Positions 33,695 through 43,848 of a stretch of DNA of 64,000 nucleotides are shown here, piece after piece. Origin of the DNA: an uncultured Lachnospiraceae bacterium (GTDB lineage: Bacteria > Bacillota > Clostridia > Lachnospirales > Lachnospiraceae); contig CALWSG010000063.1 in the NCBI GenBank assembly GCA_944384155.1, forward strand, positions 1-64,000, in the 5' to 3' direction. Position 1 is the stretch's first letter; every line of letters starts with the position of its first letter. Under the pieces are notes generated by a model. The model saw nothing but the letters and a program-made list of their open reading frames with translations. It had not been told where the DNA came from and did no database searches. The position numbers were made by a program, and so were the translations under genes.

Positions 33695-35038
33695 ATGTTT
33701 AATAAAATCCTTATTGCCAACAGAGGCGAAATAGCAGTTCGTATAATAAGGGCCTGCAGGGAGCTGGGTATAAGAACGGTAGCAGTTTATTCGGAGGCAG
33801 ACAAAGATGCACTTCATACTCAGCTTGCAGATGAGGCTATATGTATAGGACCTGCAAATTCAAAGGAAAGCTATCTTAATATGGAACGTATTATAAGTGC
33901 TACTATTATAACAAAAGCAGAAGCAATACATCCGGGCTTTGGGTTTCTGTCAGAGAACAGCAAATTTGTTGAATTGTGTGAAAAATGTAATATTGCCTTT
34001 ATAGGACCAAGTGCAGACATTATTAACAGAATGGGAAATAAGTCTGAAGCAAGAAGGACAATGATAGAGGCAGGAGTCCCTGTAACACCGGGAACGAAGG
34101 AGCCTGTTTATGATGCGGCTACGGGAAAAAAATTTGCAGATGCAATGGGTTATCCCGTTATAGTAAAGGCATCGTCAGGGGGCGGCGGAAAAGGAATGAG
34201 AATAGTGGAAAGCCCTCAGGAGTTTGAGACAAACTTTAATACGGCACAGAGAGAGTCTGTAAATGCCTTTGCAGACGATACAATGTATATAGAAAAGTAT
34301 ATTCAGTCACCAAGACACATAGAGTTTCAGATACTTGCAGATAAGCACGGCAATGTGGTTCATCTTGGAGAGAGAGACTGCTCCATACAAAGAAAGCATC
34401 AAAAGGTTATAGAAGAATCTCCTTCTGTGGCAATAAATCAAGAGCTTAGAAAGAAAATGGGTGAGACGGCAGTGCGTGCGGCAAAGGCAGTAGGCTATGA
34501 AAATGCCGGAACCATAGAGTTTCTGCTTGACAAAAGCGGAGAGTTTTACTTTATGGAGATGAATACACGTATTCAGGTGGAGCATCCGGTTACGGAGATG
34601 GTAACAGGGCTGGACCTTATAAAGGAGCAGATACGCATAGCAGAGGGACTTGAGCTTTCTGTAACCCAAAATGATATTGAGGTAAGAGGTCATGCCATTG
34701 AATGCAGGATAAATGCGGAAAATCCTGAGAAAAACTTTATGCCTTGTCCGGGAGTTATAAGAGACATTCATTTTCCGGGAGGCAACGGCGTCCGTATAGA
34801 TTCGGCAATTTATAACGGCTACAGAATACCCCCTACATATGATTCCATGATATGTAAGGTTATTGTTCACGACAAAGACAGAACGTCAGCTATCAATAAA
34901 ATGCAGTCGGTGTTGGGAGAGCTGGTTATAGACGGTGTTGATACAAATATTGATTTTCAGTTTGATATAATAGGCAATGAGAGATTTCGAAAGGGCGACA
35001 TAAATACTCATTTTATACATGATGAGTACGGCTTATAA
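33695..35038 (+). CDS. accC: Biotin carboxylase
   Basis: The 447-residue ATP-grasp enzyme carboxylates the biotin on AccB. It has the N-terminal motif [17 protein letters not shown], the glycine-rich loop [26 protein letters not shown], and the metal and catalytic region [18 protein letters not shown]. The length is that of free AccC subunits. It is in the malonyl-CoA block accB-fabZ-accC-accDA. Confidence 0.96.
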   Translation: MFNKILIANRGEIAVRIIRACRELGIRTVAVYSEADKDALHTQLADEAICIGPANSKESYLNMERIISATIITKAEAIHPGFGFLSENSKFVELCEKCNIAFIGPSADIINRMGNKSEARRTMIEAGVPVTPGTKEPVYDAATGKKFADAMGYPVIVKASSGGGGKGMRIVESPQEFETNFNTAQRESVNAFADDTMYIEKYIQSPRHIEFQILADKHGNVVHLGERDCSIQRKHQKVIEESPSVAINQELRKKMGETAVRAAKAVGYENAGTIEFLLDKSGEFYFMEMNTRIQVEHPVTEMVTGLDLIKEQIRIAEGLELSVTQNDIEVRGHAIECRINAENPEKNFMPCPGVIRDIHFPGGNGVRIDSAIYNGYRIPPTYDSMICKVIVHDKDRTSAINKMQSVLGELVIDGVDTNIDFQFDIIGNERFRKGDINTHFIHDEYGL

Positions 35039-35052
35039 ATGGGAGGAAGGAT

Positions 35053-36825
35053 ATGTTGAAGTTTAAGAAACAGACATATATCTCAATAGCGAGAAATGAG
35101 GCATTAAACAAGGAAGAAAGTATAGGGGAAATCAGGAGAAATATGGGCAGCGGTGCTTCGGTAAAAACGGAAAACAATGCACCGTCTGTTCCGGAGGGAC
35201 TCTTTATAAAGTGCGGAAACTGCGGAGAAGCAGTTTACGCAGATGATGTGGAGGAAAATAATCATACATGTCCCAAATGCGGATATAATTTTCGAATAGG
35301 TGCATATCAGAGACTGGAAATGGTTCTTGATGAGGGAAGCTTTACAGAGTGGGATAAAGAGCTTACCACAAATAACCCTCTAAAATTTAAGGGATATGAG
35401 GAAAAGCTTACCATTCTTAAGTCGGATACAGGGCTTAGCGAGGCTGTTATAACCGGAAAGGGAAAAATTCACGGAATGAATCTTGCCATAGGCATGTGCG
35501 ACTCCAGATTCCTTATGGGAAGCATGGGGGAGGTAGTAGGTGAGAGAATCACCAGAATGGTTGAGAATGCCACAAGGGAAAAGCTTCCTGTGGTTATATT
35601 CGCCTGCTCGGGAGGTGCCAGAATGCAGGAGGGAATAGTATCCTTAATGCAGATGGCAAAAACTTCACAGGCATTAAAACGCCACAGTCAGGCAGGACAG
35701 CTTTATGTATCCGTGCTTACTGACCCTACAACAGGGGGAGTAACGGCAAGCTTTGCCATGCTGGGAGATATTATACTGGCGGAGCCGGGAGCACTTATAG
35801 GCTTTGCCGGACCGAGAGTTATTGAACAGACAATAGGACAGAAACTGCCAAAAGGCTTTCAGCGTTCTGAATTTTTACTGGAAAAGGGATTAATAGACGG
35901 TATAGTAAAAAGAAGTGAGCTTCGTCATGTACTTGGTGAAATTATACGTATGCATACTGTGAAAACAGACAGAATTAATACCTATGACCATTACATTAAG
36001 AAAAATGCTCCTATAGCAGCGATTCCTTTAAAGGACAGCAGCCTGATGAATGCATGGGACAGAGTACAAATATCAAGAAGTGCTGAAAGGCCTACGGCAC
36101 TTGATTATATATCAATTATATTTAAAGACTTTATAGAGCTTCACGGTGACAGAGCCTACAGAGATGACGGAGCTATTGTGGGAGGCATAGCAACCGTTGG
36201 CGGCAAGCCTGTAACGGTAATTGCACAGCAGAAGGGAAAGAATACAAAGGAAAACATATTAAGAAACTTTGGTATGCCTTATCCTGAAGGTTACAGAAAA
36301 GCCTTAAGGCTTATGAAGCAGGCTGAGCAGTTTAACCGTCCTATTATTTGTTTTGTAGATACTCCGGGAGCATTCTGCGGCATAGAGGCAGAGGAAAGAG
36401 GACAGGGAGAGGCAATAGCAAGAAATCTGTATGAAATGTCAGGACTTACTGTTCCTATAGTAACCATTGTAATTGGTGAAGGGGGAAGCGGAGGAGCCTT
36501 GGCAATGGCAGTATCAAATGAGGTATGGATGCTTGAAAATGCCACATATTCCATATTGTCACCTGAGGGCTTTGCATCAATTTTGTGGAAGGACAGCAAG
36601 CGTGCAAGTGAGGCGGCAGAAGTTATGAGGATAACGGCAAGTGATTTATTAAAGCTGAATATAATAGAAAAGGTTATCCCGGAAACAGTGCCTGCATGTG
36701 AGGATAATATATATGATTTAGCAGGATATATGAAAAACTATATAAAAGAATTTTTATCAAAATATAAGTCAAAAAGCAGAGAAGAAATTGCAAATGAAAG
36801 GTATGACAGGTTCCGCAGCTTTTAA
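35053..36825 (+). CDS. Acetyl-CoA carboxylase carboxyltransferase, beta-alpha fusion (AccD-AccA)
   Basis: The 590-residue protein joins both carboxyltransferase subunits. The N-terminal part is AccD, with a four-cysteine zinc ribbon (C54, C57, C73, C76), then [22 protein letters not shown] and [12 protein letters not shown]. From about residue 345 it is AccA ([47 protein letters not shown]). Order and length equal AccD plus a shortened AccA. It transfers CO2 from biotin to acetyl-CoA to give malonyl-CoA. The first 40 residues are a lysine/glutamate-rich extension before the zinc ribbon. Confidence 0.95.
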   Translation: MLKFKKQTYISIARNEALNKEESIGEIRRNMGSGASVKTENNAPSVPEGLFIKCGNCGEAVYADDVEENNHTCPKCGYNFRIGAYQRLEMVLDEGSFTEWDKELTTNNPLKFKGYEEKLTILKSDTGLSEAVITGKGKIHGMNLAIGMCDSRFLMGSMGEVVGERITRMVENATREKLPVVIFACSGGARMQEGIVSLMQMAKTSQALKRHSQAGQLYVSVLTDPTTGGVTASFAMLGDIILAEPGALIGFAGPRVIEQTIGQKLPKGFQRSEFLLEKGLIDGIVKRSELRHVLGEIIRMHTVKTDRINTYDHYIKKNAPIAAIPLKDSSLMNAWDRVQISRSAERPTALDYISIIFKDFIELHGDRAYRDDGAIVGGIATVGGKPVTVIAQQKGKNTKENILRNFGMPYPEGYRKALRLMKQAEQFNRPIICFVDTPGAFCGIEAEERGQGEAIARNLYEMSGLTVPIVTIVIGEGGSGGALAMAVSNEVWMLENATYSILSPEGFASILWKDSKRASEAAEVMRITASDLLKLNIIEKVIPETVPACEDNIYDLAGYMKNYIKEFLSKYKSKSREEIANERYDRFRSF

Positions 36826-36855
36826 GATTTAGGAAGAAAATAAACGGAGGTTATA

Positions 36856-37932
36856 ATGGAGCTAAAGGCATTAAAAATAGGTGATTTGACAGCTAAAATT
36901 CCTATAGTACAGGGAGGAATGGGAGTAGGAATCAGCCTTTCGGGACTGGCGGGAAGCGTGGCTGCCGCAGGGGGAGTAGGTATTATATCTACGGCACAGA
37001 TAGGTTATAAGGATCCGGATTATGATAAAAAGCCTTTGGATGTTAATTTAAAGGCAATAAAAAAATATGTGGATAAGGCAAGGGAAATAGCAAATGGCGG
37101 TGTTATAGGCGTAAACATAATGGTGGCAACAAAGTATTATGAGGAATATGTAAAGGCGGCAGTAAAAGCGGGAGTAGACCTTATAGTGTCAGGAGCAGGT
37201 CTTCCCACAACACTTCCTGAGCTTGTGAAAAATACAAAGACAAAGATAGCACCTATAGTGTCATCAATAAAGTCAGCAAAGGTTATATGCAAGCTGTGGG
37301 ATAAGCATTATGGACAGACGCCTGATATGGTAGTTATAGAGGGGCCGAAAGCAGGGGGACATCTTGGATTCACCAAAGAGCAGCTAAATACCATAACAGA
37401 TGAGGAGTATGACAGGGAAATACTGGGGATAAGAGAAATAGTAAAAGAATACAGTGACAAATACGAGAAGCATATACCGGTCATATTTGGAGGGGGAATA
37501 TATGACAGAGATGATATGATGAGGTATATAAATATGGGGCTTGACGGTGTGCAGATAGGCTCAAGATTTGTCACTACATATGAGTGCGATGCGGCAGACG
37601 AGTATAAGCAGAGTTACATTAATGCAAAGAAAGAAGATATAAGAATCGTTAAAAGCCCTGTGGGTATGCCGGGACGTGCCATATATAATTCATTTATGAA
37701 AAGAACAGAGACAGAGAGCTTTAAGCTAAAAACATGTCATCAGTGTATAAGCACCTGTAATCAGAAGGATATACCATACTGTATAGCAGATGCACTTGTA
37801 AATGCAGCAAAAGGAAATACAGACAATGCACTTCTTTTTTGCGGAGCCAATGCTTATAAGGCTCAAAAGCTTGAGCATGTAAGTGATATTTTTGAACAGC
37901 TTACTGATGGATTAGTGAAAAATACAATTTGA
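36856..37932 (+). CDS. NMO/FabK-family flavin oxidoreductase, candidate enoyl-ACP reductase
   Basis: The 358-residue TIM-barrel protein has the family FMN-binding signs: PIVQGGMGVGISLSGLA, GVNIMVA, VIEGPKAGGHLG, IFGGGIYDRDD and GVQIGSRFVTT. FabK enoyl reductases and nitronate monooxygenases share this fold. It is the last gene of the fatty-acid cluster, and no fabI, fabL, fabV or typical fabK is in it. Unlike classical FabK (about 320 residues) it has a C-terminal cysteine cluster (C294-x2-C297-x3-C301-x7-C309). It may reduce enoyl-ACP; nitronate oxidation is the alternative. Confidence 0.75.
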   Translation: MELKALKIGDLTAKIPIVQGGMGVGISLSGLAGSVAAAGGVGIISTAQIGYKDPDYDKKPLDVNLKAIKKYVDKAREIANGGVIGVNIMVATKYYEEYVKAAVKAGVDLIVSGAGLPTTLPELVKNTKTKIAPIVSSIKSAKVICKLWDKHYGQTPDMVVIEGPKAGGHLGFTKEQLNTITDEEYDREILGIREIVKEYSDKYEKHIPVIFGGGIYDRDDMMRYINMGLDGVQIGSRFVTTYECDAADEYKQSYINAKKEDIRIVKSPVGMPGRAIYNSFMKRTETESFKLKTCHQCISTCNQKDIPYCIADALVNAAKGNTDNALLFCGANAYKAQKLEHVSDIFEQLTDGLVKNTI

Positions 37933-37980
37933 CAAAATATAATATATGGTCTAAACTATAAAAGTAAAAATTAATAAAGA

Positions 37981-38075
37981 GTGCAGGGGTACTGTGCATC
38001 AGTGAATTATTACATTTGGCACAGTTGAGAGTGACCCTTAGAACCTGTTAGTTAATACTATCGTAGGGAGCATAT
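37981..38075 (+). promoter_or_regulatory. TPP riboswitch (THI element)
   Basis: The sequence shows the conserved THI-box parts in order: AGGGGTAC, GAGAGTGACCCTTAGAACCTG, and CGTAGGGAGCA near 38062-38072. It senses thiamine pyrophosphate. The terminator that follows makes transcriptional control of thiC likely. Confidence 0.93.
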
Positions 38076-38087
38076 ATTTAAGAATAT

Positions 38088-38125
38088 AACCTTATGTGTA
38101 GATTAATCTGTGCATAAGGTTTTTT
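38088..38125 (+). terminator. Riboswitch-controlled terminator before thiC
   Basis: AACCTTATG (38088-38096) pairs with CATAAGGTT (38113-38121) and is followed by a T-run. It lies 15 bases after the riboswitch core and 60 bases before thiC, the standard expression platform position. Confidence 0.88.
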
Positions 38126-38182
38126 AGTTGATATACCCTATGGGAAAGCTTATTAAAATTATTAAATAGAAGGAGAGAAGCA

Positions 38183-39496
38183 ATGAGACAGTATTGTACC
38201 CAGATGGAAGCTGCAAAGAAAGGTATTATAACACCTGAGATGGAAATCGTAGCAGCTAAGGAAAATATGAATGTAGATGAGTTAATGGAGCTTGTGGCGA
38301 AGGGACAGGTGGCAATACCGGCCAATATTAATCATAAGTCGTTAAGTCCCGAGGGAATAGGAACAGGTCTTAAGACAAAGATAAATGTAAATCTTGGAAT
38401 ATCGGGAGACTGCAAGGATTATTCCATTGAGATGGAAAAGGTAGATATGGCAATTAAGTTTGGTGCCGAGGCAATTATGGATTTAAGCAATTACGGAAAG
38501 ACAAATACATTCAGAAAGCAGTTAATAGAAAAGTCTCCTGCAATGATAGGAACGGTTCCAATGTATGATGCAATAGGATATCTTGAAAAGGATTTACTTG
38601 AGATTACGGCACAGGATTTTTTAAAGGTAGTAAGGGCTCACGCTGAGGAGGGCGTGGATTTTATGACTATTCATGCAGGCATTAACAAAAGAGCCATTGA
38701 GTCCTTTAAGAGAGAGGGCAGAAGAATGAACATAGTCTCAAGGGGAGGCTCTCTTTTATTTGCATGGATAGAGATGACGGGAAATGAAAATCCTTTCTAT
38801 GAGTATTATGATGAGGTTCTTGATATTTTAAGAGAATATGATGTTACAATAAGTCTTGGAGATGCATTAAGACCGGGCTGCATAGATGACAGTACGGATG
38901 CGGGACAGATATCCGAGCTTATAGAGCTTGGTAATCTTACAAAAAGAGCATGGGAGAAGGATGTGCAGGTTATGGTTGAGGGACCGGGCCATATGGCATT
39001 AAATGAGATAGCAGCAAATATGCAGCTTCAAAAGCGAATATGCCATAATGCACCATTTTATGTACTGGGACCATTGGTTACAGATATTGCACCGGGATAT
39101 GACCACATTACATCAGCAATAGGAGGAGCCATAGCTGCCGCCAACGGAGCAGACTTTTTATGCTATGTTACACCGGCAGAGCATTTAAGGCTTCCTGATA
39201 CAGATGACGTAAAGGAAGGAATAGTAGCAAGCAAAATTGCAGCCCATGCGGCAGATATAGCTAAGGGAATAAAAGGTGCAAGAGATATTGATAATAAAAT
39301 GTCAGATGCAAGACATAAGCTTGATTGGGAGGGAATGTTTAAGTATGCCATTGATTCTGAAAAGGCAAGAAGGTATTACGAGAGTACTCCTGTGTCAGAG
39401 CGTCATACATGCTCTATGTGTGGAAAAATGTGTGCTGTCAGAACAACAAACATGATTCTTGAGGGCAAGAAGGTAGAGTTTTGTACCGAAAAATAA
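38183..39496 (+). CDS. thiC: Phosphomethylpyrimidine synthase
   Basis: The 437-residue radical-SAM enzyme converts aminoimidazole ribotide to HMP-P for thiamine. It has [39 protein letters not shown] and the C-terminal Fe-S cluster site C-x2-C-x4-C in [12 protein letters not shown]. Length is that of the short bacterial form. RBS AAGGAGAGAAGC precedes the ATG. It is alone under the TPP riboswitch; HMP-P it makes feeds the ThiD half of the fusion at 16013. Confidence 0.96.
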   Translation: MRQYCTQMEAAKKGIITPEMEIVAAKENMNVDELMELVAKGQVAIPANINHKSLSPEGIGTGLKTKINVNLGISGDCKDYSIEMEKVDMAIKFGAEAIMDLSNYGKTNTFRKQLIEKSPAMIGTVPMYDAIGYLEKDLLEITAQDFLKVVRAHAEEGVDFMTIHAGINKRAIESFKREGRRMNIVSRGGSLLFAWIEMTGNENPFYEYYDEVLDILREYDVTISLGDALRPGCIDDSTDAGQISELIELGNLTKRAWEKDVQVMVEGPGHMALNEIAANMQLQKRICHNAPFYVLGPLVTDIAPGYDHITSAIGGAIAAANGADFLCYVTPAEHLRLPDTDDVKEGIVASKIAAHAADIAKGIKGARDIDNKMSDARHKLDWEGMFKYAIDSEKARRYYESTPVSERHTCSMCGKMCAVRTTNMILEGKKVEFCTEK

Positions 39497-39510
39497 GTAA
39501 ATGATAAGTA

Positions 39511-39556
39511 AAAAGGCTGTGAGATTTGAGAAGCTTCAGGTCTTACAGTCTTTTTA
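39511..39556 (+). terminator. Terminator of thiC
   Basis: AAAAGGCTGTGAGA (39511-39524) pairs with TCTTACAGTCTTTT (39541-39554) with a few mismatches, followed by T's. Confidence 0.75.
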
Positions 39557-39693
39557 TTATATAAGATAATAGGAAACAATGTAAAGTTTTTGTAAAAAAT
39601 CAAATTTATTGCTTTACATAATCAGCTTTTTCTTTTAATATCATAATGTTAGGTAGTCGAACAGAGTGGAATAAAATGCAAGGAGTAGAAAAT

Positions 39694-40365
39694 ATGTTGA
39701 TTTATGTAGTTGAGGATGAAAGGAGCATTAATGAAATTGAGTGTTACGCATTAAAGTCAAGTAATTTTGAAGTAATGCCGTTTTACAGTGCAGCAGAGCT
39801 TAAAAAGGGAATGGAAAAGAAAATACCTGATTTAATTGTACTGGATGTTATGCTGCCGGATAATGACGGGATTGCCATGATAGGACATATGAGAGATGAT
39901 GTAAGACTTAAGAATACACCTATTATTCTGGTATCGGCTAGAAGCAGCGAAATTGAAAAGGTAAGAGGCTTAGATGCAGGAGCAGATGATTATATAACAA
40001 AGCCTTTTGGGATTATGGAACTGGTTTCAAGGGTTAAGGCACTGTTGAGAAGAGTAGAGAGAAGGACAGATAGAACAAATCTGTTAATTGCAGGAGATAT
40101 TACAATAGATGAGCAGAAAAGAGAAGTGATATATCAGGGACAAAATATATACCTTACATATAAAGAATTTGAATTATTGAGGTATCTGGTAATAAACAAA
40201 GGAATTGTGCTGTCAAGAGATAAGATTATGGAAAATGTATGGGGTTTTGATTTTCAAGGAGAATCGAGAACCGTAGATATGCATATAAAAACATTAAGGT
40301 CAAAATTAGGACAGGGAAGGGCAATAATAAAAACTGTCAGAAATGTGGGATATAAACTGAATTAG
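39694..40365 (+). CDS. OmpR-family response regulator
   Basis: The 223-residue regulator has a receiver (acidic pair E9-D10, phospho-acceptor D in LIVLDVMLPDNDG, K in YITKPFG) and a winged-helix domain ending TVRNVGYKLN. RBS AAGGAG at 39680-39685 selects ATG 39694 over an in-frame start at 39646. It is followed 20 bases later by a kinase with no sensor domain. The regulon is unknown. Confidence 0.93.
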   Translation: MLIYVVEDERSINEIECYALKSSNFEVMPFYSAAELKKGMEKKIPDLIVLDVMLPDNDGIAMIGHMRDDVRLKNTPIILVSARSSEIEKVRGLDAGADDYITKPFGIMELVSRVKALLRRVERRTDRTNLLIAGDITIDEQKREVIYQGQNIYLTYKEFELLRYLVINKGIVLSRDKIMENVWGFDFQGESRTVDMHIKTLRSKLGQGRAIIKTVRNVGYKLN

Positions 40366-40384
40366 GTTTTCGGAGGAAGATACC

Positions 40385-41050
40385 GTGGATAAAAGAGAAT
40401 TTATGCGATTGTCGGTTCATGAAATAAAAACTCCAATATCGGTAATCCATGGTTTCGCAGATTTAATAAGCTATGGGATTATAAGCGAGGGAGAGTTGGA
40501 ACAGACTGTTGAAAGAATAAAAAAAGAGGCACTGAGGATTACAAAGCTGGTTGACGAGCTGGCTTTTTATATTGGAATAAAGGAAAAGCTTACGGATATA
40601 AACTTTGATACGGTAGATATAGCAGTGCTGTTAAGCAGAGTGGTAAGGGATATTAAGGAAAATACGGAAGAAAACATAGAGGTAACAGTATCAGGAGAAG
40701 GAAGTATAAAGGGTGATGCAGGGCTTTTGACTGTAATGCTTTTACACATTATCGAAAATGGTATAATATATAACGACAGGGAAATAAAAAGACTTATATG
40801 CAATATAGATAAAAAACAGGAGAAGGTAATTCTTACTATAGAGGATAATGGCATAGGGATAGACAAAGAGGAGAGGGAAGCTGTGTTTAGGTGTTTTTAT
40901 AGAATAGATAAGGGGCTGTCAAGAGGAAACGGCTGTAATGGATTAGGCCTTGCAATTAGCAGAGGAATTGCACAAATCCATAACGGAGCCATTAATATTG
41001 ACAGTAAAAAGGGAAAGGGAACAAAGGTAACAATAGAACTTGGAGAGTAG
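40385..41050 (+). CDS. Sensorless histidine kinase (HisKA-HATPase core only)
   Basis: The 221-residue protein is only a kinase core: the H box LSVHEIKTPISVIHGFADLI at residues 8-28, the N-box (HIIENGIIYND), DNGIGI, and the G2 box (GLGLAISRGIAQIHNGAI). There is no membrane helix and no PAS, GAF or HAMP domain. The GTG start at 40385 follows GGAGGAAG and lies 20 bases after the response regulator stop, so an upstream part has not simply been missed. It must be cytosolic; the signal may come from a partner protein. Confidence 0.88.
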   Translation: MDKREFMRLSVHEIKTPISVIHGFADLISYGIISEGELEQTVERIKKEALRITKLVDELAFYIGIKEKLTDINFDTVDIAVLLSRVVRDIKENTEENIEVTVSGEGSIKGDAGLLTVMLLHIIENGIIYNDREIKRLICNIDKKQEKVILTIEDNGIGIDKEEREAVFRCFYRIDKGLSRGNGCNGLGLAISRGIAQIHNGAINIDSKKGKGTKVTIELGE

Positions 41051-41071
41051 CAGCTTTTTTGGAGGCATTTA

Positions 41072-42343
41072 ATGGAAAAGATGTATGACGTAAAGGAAGA
41101 ACAAGAAAAGGTAATACTGGTTGCCGTAAGTAACGGCAGTGATGAATATACAAATGAATCCTTAGATGAGCTTTTAGAGCTGGCAAAAACGGCAGGAGCC
41201 GTTACGGTAGGCAGATTAATACAAAATAGGGAAAAGGTTCATCCGGGAACATATATAGGAAAAGGCAAAACGGAAGAGTTAAAAGAGCTTATAGGAGCTT
41301 TGGAGGCAACAGGCATTATATGTGATGATGAGCTGTCTCCTGCACAGCTTAAGAATCTGGAGGAAGCACTGGATACAAAAGTTATGGACAGGACTCTTAT
41401 TATACTTGATATATTTGCGGGAAGGGCATTTACAAAGGAGGGAAAGATACAGGTTGAGCTGGCACAGCTAAAATACCGAATGGCAAGGCTTGTAGGTCTT
41501 AGAAGCTCACTTTCAAGGCTTGGCGGCGGTATTGGAACAAGAGGACCGGGTGAAAAAAAGCTTGAGATAGACAGAAGATTAATAGGAGACAGAATATCAA
41601 GGCTAAAAAGAGAGGTGGAGGAGCTTTCACAACACAGACAGCTTGCAAGGGAAAAAAGAAGGAAAAATTCAATACCGGTAATAGCTGTAGTAGGATATAC
41701 AAATGCAGGAAAATCAACGCTTTTAAACACATTTACAAGTGCATCTGTGCTGGAGGAGGATAAGCTTTTTGCAACCTTAGACCCAACAACAAGGGGATAT
41801 AAGCTTCCAAGCGGTCAGGAGGTTATGTTAACGGATACGGTGGGGTTTATAAGAAAGCTTCCCCATCATCTTATTGACGCTTTTAAATCAACTCTTGAGG
41901 AGGCAAAATATGCAGATATTATTCTGCATATTGTTGACAGCTCCAATCCCCAGTTTGAGTCACATATGGACATTGTGTATGAGACTCTTGAGAATCTGGG
42001 TGTAAGGGATAAAACAATAATAACGTTTTTTAACAAGCAGGATAAGCTTAATGATACAGAAGGCAGAATATTTAAGGATAAAAAAGCTGACTATACGGCG
42101 GAAGGCTCCATAAAATATGGAACAGGAACAGAGGATTTAATAAATATTATTGAAAAGGTATTAAGTGAGAGAACTGTTTTCATTGATACTATAGTGCCAT
42201 ATAGTGCAGGAGGGGACATACAGCTTTTAAGAAAGTACGGACAGCTTATTTTTGAGGAGTATGCCGAAGCTGGAATACACATTAAGGCAAATATTCCTAA
42301 AGAGCTTGAAAATAAGTTTAATTATACGAATGGAGAAAGATAA
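41072..42343 (+). CDS. hflX: Ribosome-associated GTPase HflX
   Basis: The 423-residue GTPase has the HflX N-terminal domain (VGRLIQNREKVHPGTYIGKGK), a glycine-rich linker (GGGIGTRGPGEKKLE), and the G domain with G1 VGYTNAGKSTL, DTVGFIRKLPHHL and NKQD. It splits stalled or heat-damaged 70S ribosomes. The stop codon overlaps the thyA start (TAATG). RBS TTGGAGG precedes ATG 41072. Confidence 0.94.
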   Translation: MEKMYDVKEEQEKVILVAVSNGSDEYTNESLDELLELAKTAGAVTVGRLIQNREKVHPGTYIGKGKTEELKELIGALEATGIICDDELSPAQLKNLEEALDTKVMDRTLIILDIFAGRAFTKEGKIQVELAQLKYRMARLVGLRSSLSRLGGGIGTRGPGEKKLEIDRRLIGDRISRLKREVEELSQHRQLAREKRRKNSIPVIAVVGYTNAGKSTLLNTFTSASVLEEDKLFATLDPTTRGYKLPSGQEVMLTDTVGFIRKLPHHLIDAFKSTLEEAKYADIILHIVDSSNPQFESHMDIVYETLENLGVRDKTIITFFNKQDKLNDTEGRIFKDKKADYTAEGSIKYGTGTEDLINIIEKVLSERTVFIDTIVPYSAGGDIQLLRKYGQLIFEEYAEAGIHIKANIPKELENKFNYTNGER

Positions 42344-43173
42344 TGAGCATAGCGGATAATATATTTATAAATATGTGCAGAGACGTGTTGGAAAATGGTA
42401 TAAGCACCGAAGGAGAAAAGGTGCGTCCTAAGTGGGAGGATGGTTCATATGCATATACCATAAAAAAGTTCGGCGTAGTAAACAGATATGATTTGTCCAA
42501 GGAATTTCCCGCAATAACCCTTAGAAAAACAGCATTAAAGGCCTGTGTTGATGAGCTTTTATGGATATGGCAGAAAAAGTCAAATAATATACATGAGCTT
42601 AACAGCCATATATGGGATAGCTGGGCAGATGAAAACGGCTCCATAGGAAAGGCATACGGATATCAGATGGGAGTTAAGCACAAGTATAAAGAGGGAGAGA
42701 TGGATCAGGTAGACAGAGTTATATATGATCTAAAAAATAACCCTTACAGCAGAAGAATAATGACAAATATTTATGTTCATCAGGATCTTCACGAGATGAA
42801 CCTTTACCCATGTGCGTACAGCATGACATTTAATGTGACAGGCGATAAGCTTAATGCTATATTAAATCAAAGATCACAGGACATTTTGGCAGCAGGAAAC
42901 TGGAATGTTGTACAGTATGCCGTGCTTGTCCATATGCTGGCACAGGTGTGCGGTTATAAGGCAGGAGAGCTTGTTCATGTCATAGCAGACGCACATATTT
43001 ATGACAGGCATATCCCAATTATAAAAGAGCTTATAACAAGGGAAACATATCCTGCACCTAAATTTTGGATTAATCCTGATATTAAGGATTTTTATGATTT
43101 TACGGTGGAGGATGTTAAATTAATAGATTATGTTACGGGACCACAGGTAAAGAACATACCGGTGGCAGTATAG
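42343..43173 (+). CDS. thyA: Thymidylate synthase
   Basis: The 276-residue enzyme methylates dUMP using methylene-tetrahydrofolate. The catalytic cysteine is in LYPCAYSM, with the later residues RSQDILAAGNWNVVQYAVL and HVIADAHIYDRH. It begins on the last base of the hflX stop codon and is followed by dihydrofolate reductase, which regenerates the folate it oxidises. This is the classic thyA-folA pairing. Confidence 0.95.
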   Translation: MSIADNIFINMCRDVLENGISTEGEKVRPKWEDGSYAYTIKKFGVVNRYDLSKEFPAITLRKTALKACVDELLWIWQKKSNNIHELNSHIWDSWADENGSIGKAYGYQMGVKHKYKEGEMDQVDRVIYDLKNNPYSRRIMTNIYVHQDLHEMNLYPCAYSMTFNVTGDKLNAILNQRSQDILAAGNWNVVQYAVLVHMLAQVCGYKAGELVHVIADAHIYDRHIPIIKELITRETYPAPKFWINPDIKDFYDFTVEDVKLIDYVTGPQVKNIPVAV

Positions 43174-43202
43174 ATAAAGCATTGCGGAAATGAGGAAAAA
43201 AT

Positions 43203-43694
43203 ATGAATTTAGTAGTGGCAGTAGACAAAAAATGGGGCATTGGAAATAAGGGGCAGCTTCTTGTAAGAATACCTGATGATATGAAAAACTTTAGAAGTCT
43301 TACAGAGGGTAATGTTGTTATATTGGGGAGAAAAACTCTTGCAACATTTCCGGGAGGAAGACCTTTAAAAAACAGGGTAAATATTGTTATGACAAAAAAG
43401 GGGATAAGTCCTGATACTGAAGCAGTGACAGCAGGAAGCGTGGAGGAGGTTCTTGAGCTGATTAAAAAGTATAAGTCAGAGGATGTGTACGTAATAGGCG
43501 GGACAAGCGTATATGAGCAGTTACTTCCATATACGGATACAGCTTATGTGACGTATATTGATTACAGCTATGAGGCAGATGCTTATTTTCCAAATCTTGA
43601 CCTGTCAGATGAATGGGTTATGACGGCTGAAAGTGAGGAGCAGACTTATTTTGATGTAGAGTATTACTTCAGAAAGTATGAAAGAAAAAAGTAA
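43203..43694 (+). CDS. folA: Dihydrofolate reductase
   Basis: The 163-residue enzyme reduces dihydrofolate to tetrahydrofolate. It shows MNLVVAVDKKWGIGNKGQLL, the catalytic acidic residue in RIPDDMKNF, the NADPH region VVILGRKTLATFPGG and VIGGTSVYEQLLP. It lies 29 bases downstream of thyA in the same operon. Length is typical for bacterial DHFR. Confidence 0.94.
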   Translation: MNLVVAVDKKWGIGNKGQLLVRIPDDMKNFRSLTEGNVVILGRKTLATFPGGRPLKNRVNIVMTKKGISPDTEAVTAGSVEEVLELIKKYKSEDVYVIGGTSVYEQLLPYTDTAYVTYIDYSYEADAYFPNLDLSDEWVMTAESEEQTYFDVEYYFRKYERKK

Positions 43695-43701
43695 TAAGGT
43701 A

Positions 43702-43828
43702 TTGACATACACCTTATAAAAAACTAAAATATGATGTTAAGACATATGTAAAAACATACGTAAGGACTAAAAGCCATAGAACGCCTGAAAGTCACAAAAG
43801 TGTCTAAAGCCCCATGGCCTTAAGACAC
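43702..43828 (+). promoter_or_regulatory. ilvE promoter and leader hairpin
   Basis: TTGACA (43702-43707), a 17-base spacer and TAAAAT (43725-43730) begin a leader of about 110 bases. A palindrome GTGTCTAAAG / CTTAAGACAC lies at 43800-43828, shortly before the AGAAGGAGG RBS. No T-box motif is recognisable in the leader. Confidence 0.7.
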
Positions 43829-43848
43829 AAATAGAAGGAGGAATACTC

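Noticed and set aside
41239-41730. Minus-strand ORF inside hflX
   Set aside because: Serine-rich shadow of a well-supported gene on the other strand.
43731-43848. T-box leader before ilvE
   Set aside because: The leader is only about 110 bases and lacks a T-box sequence or AG bulge; it has a palindrome only.
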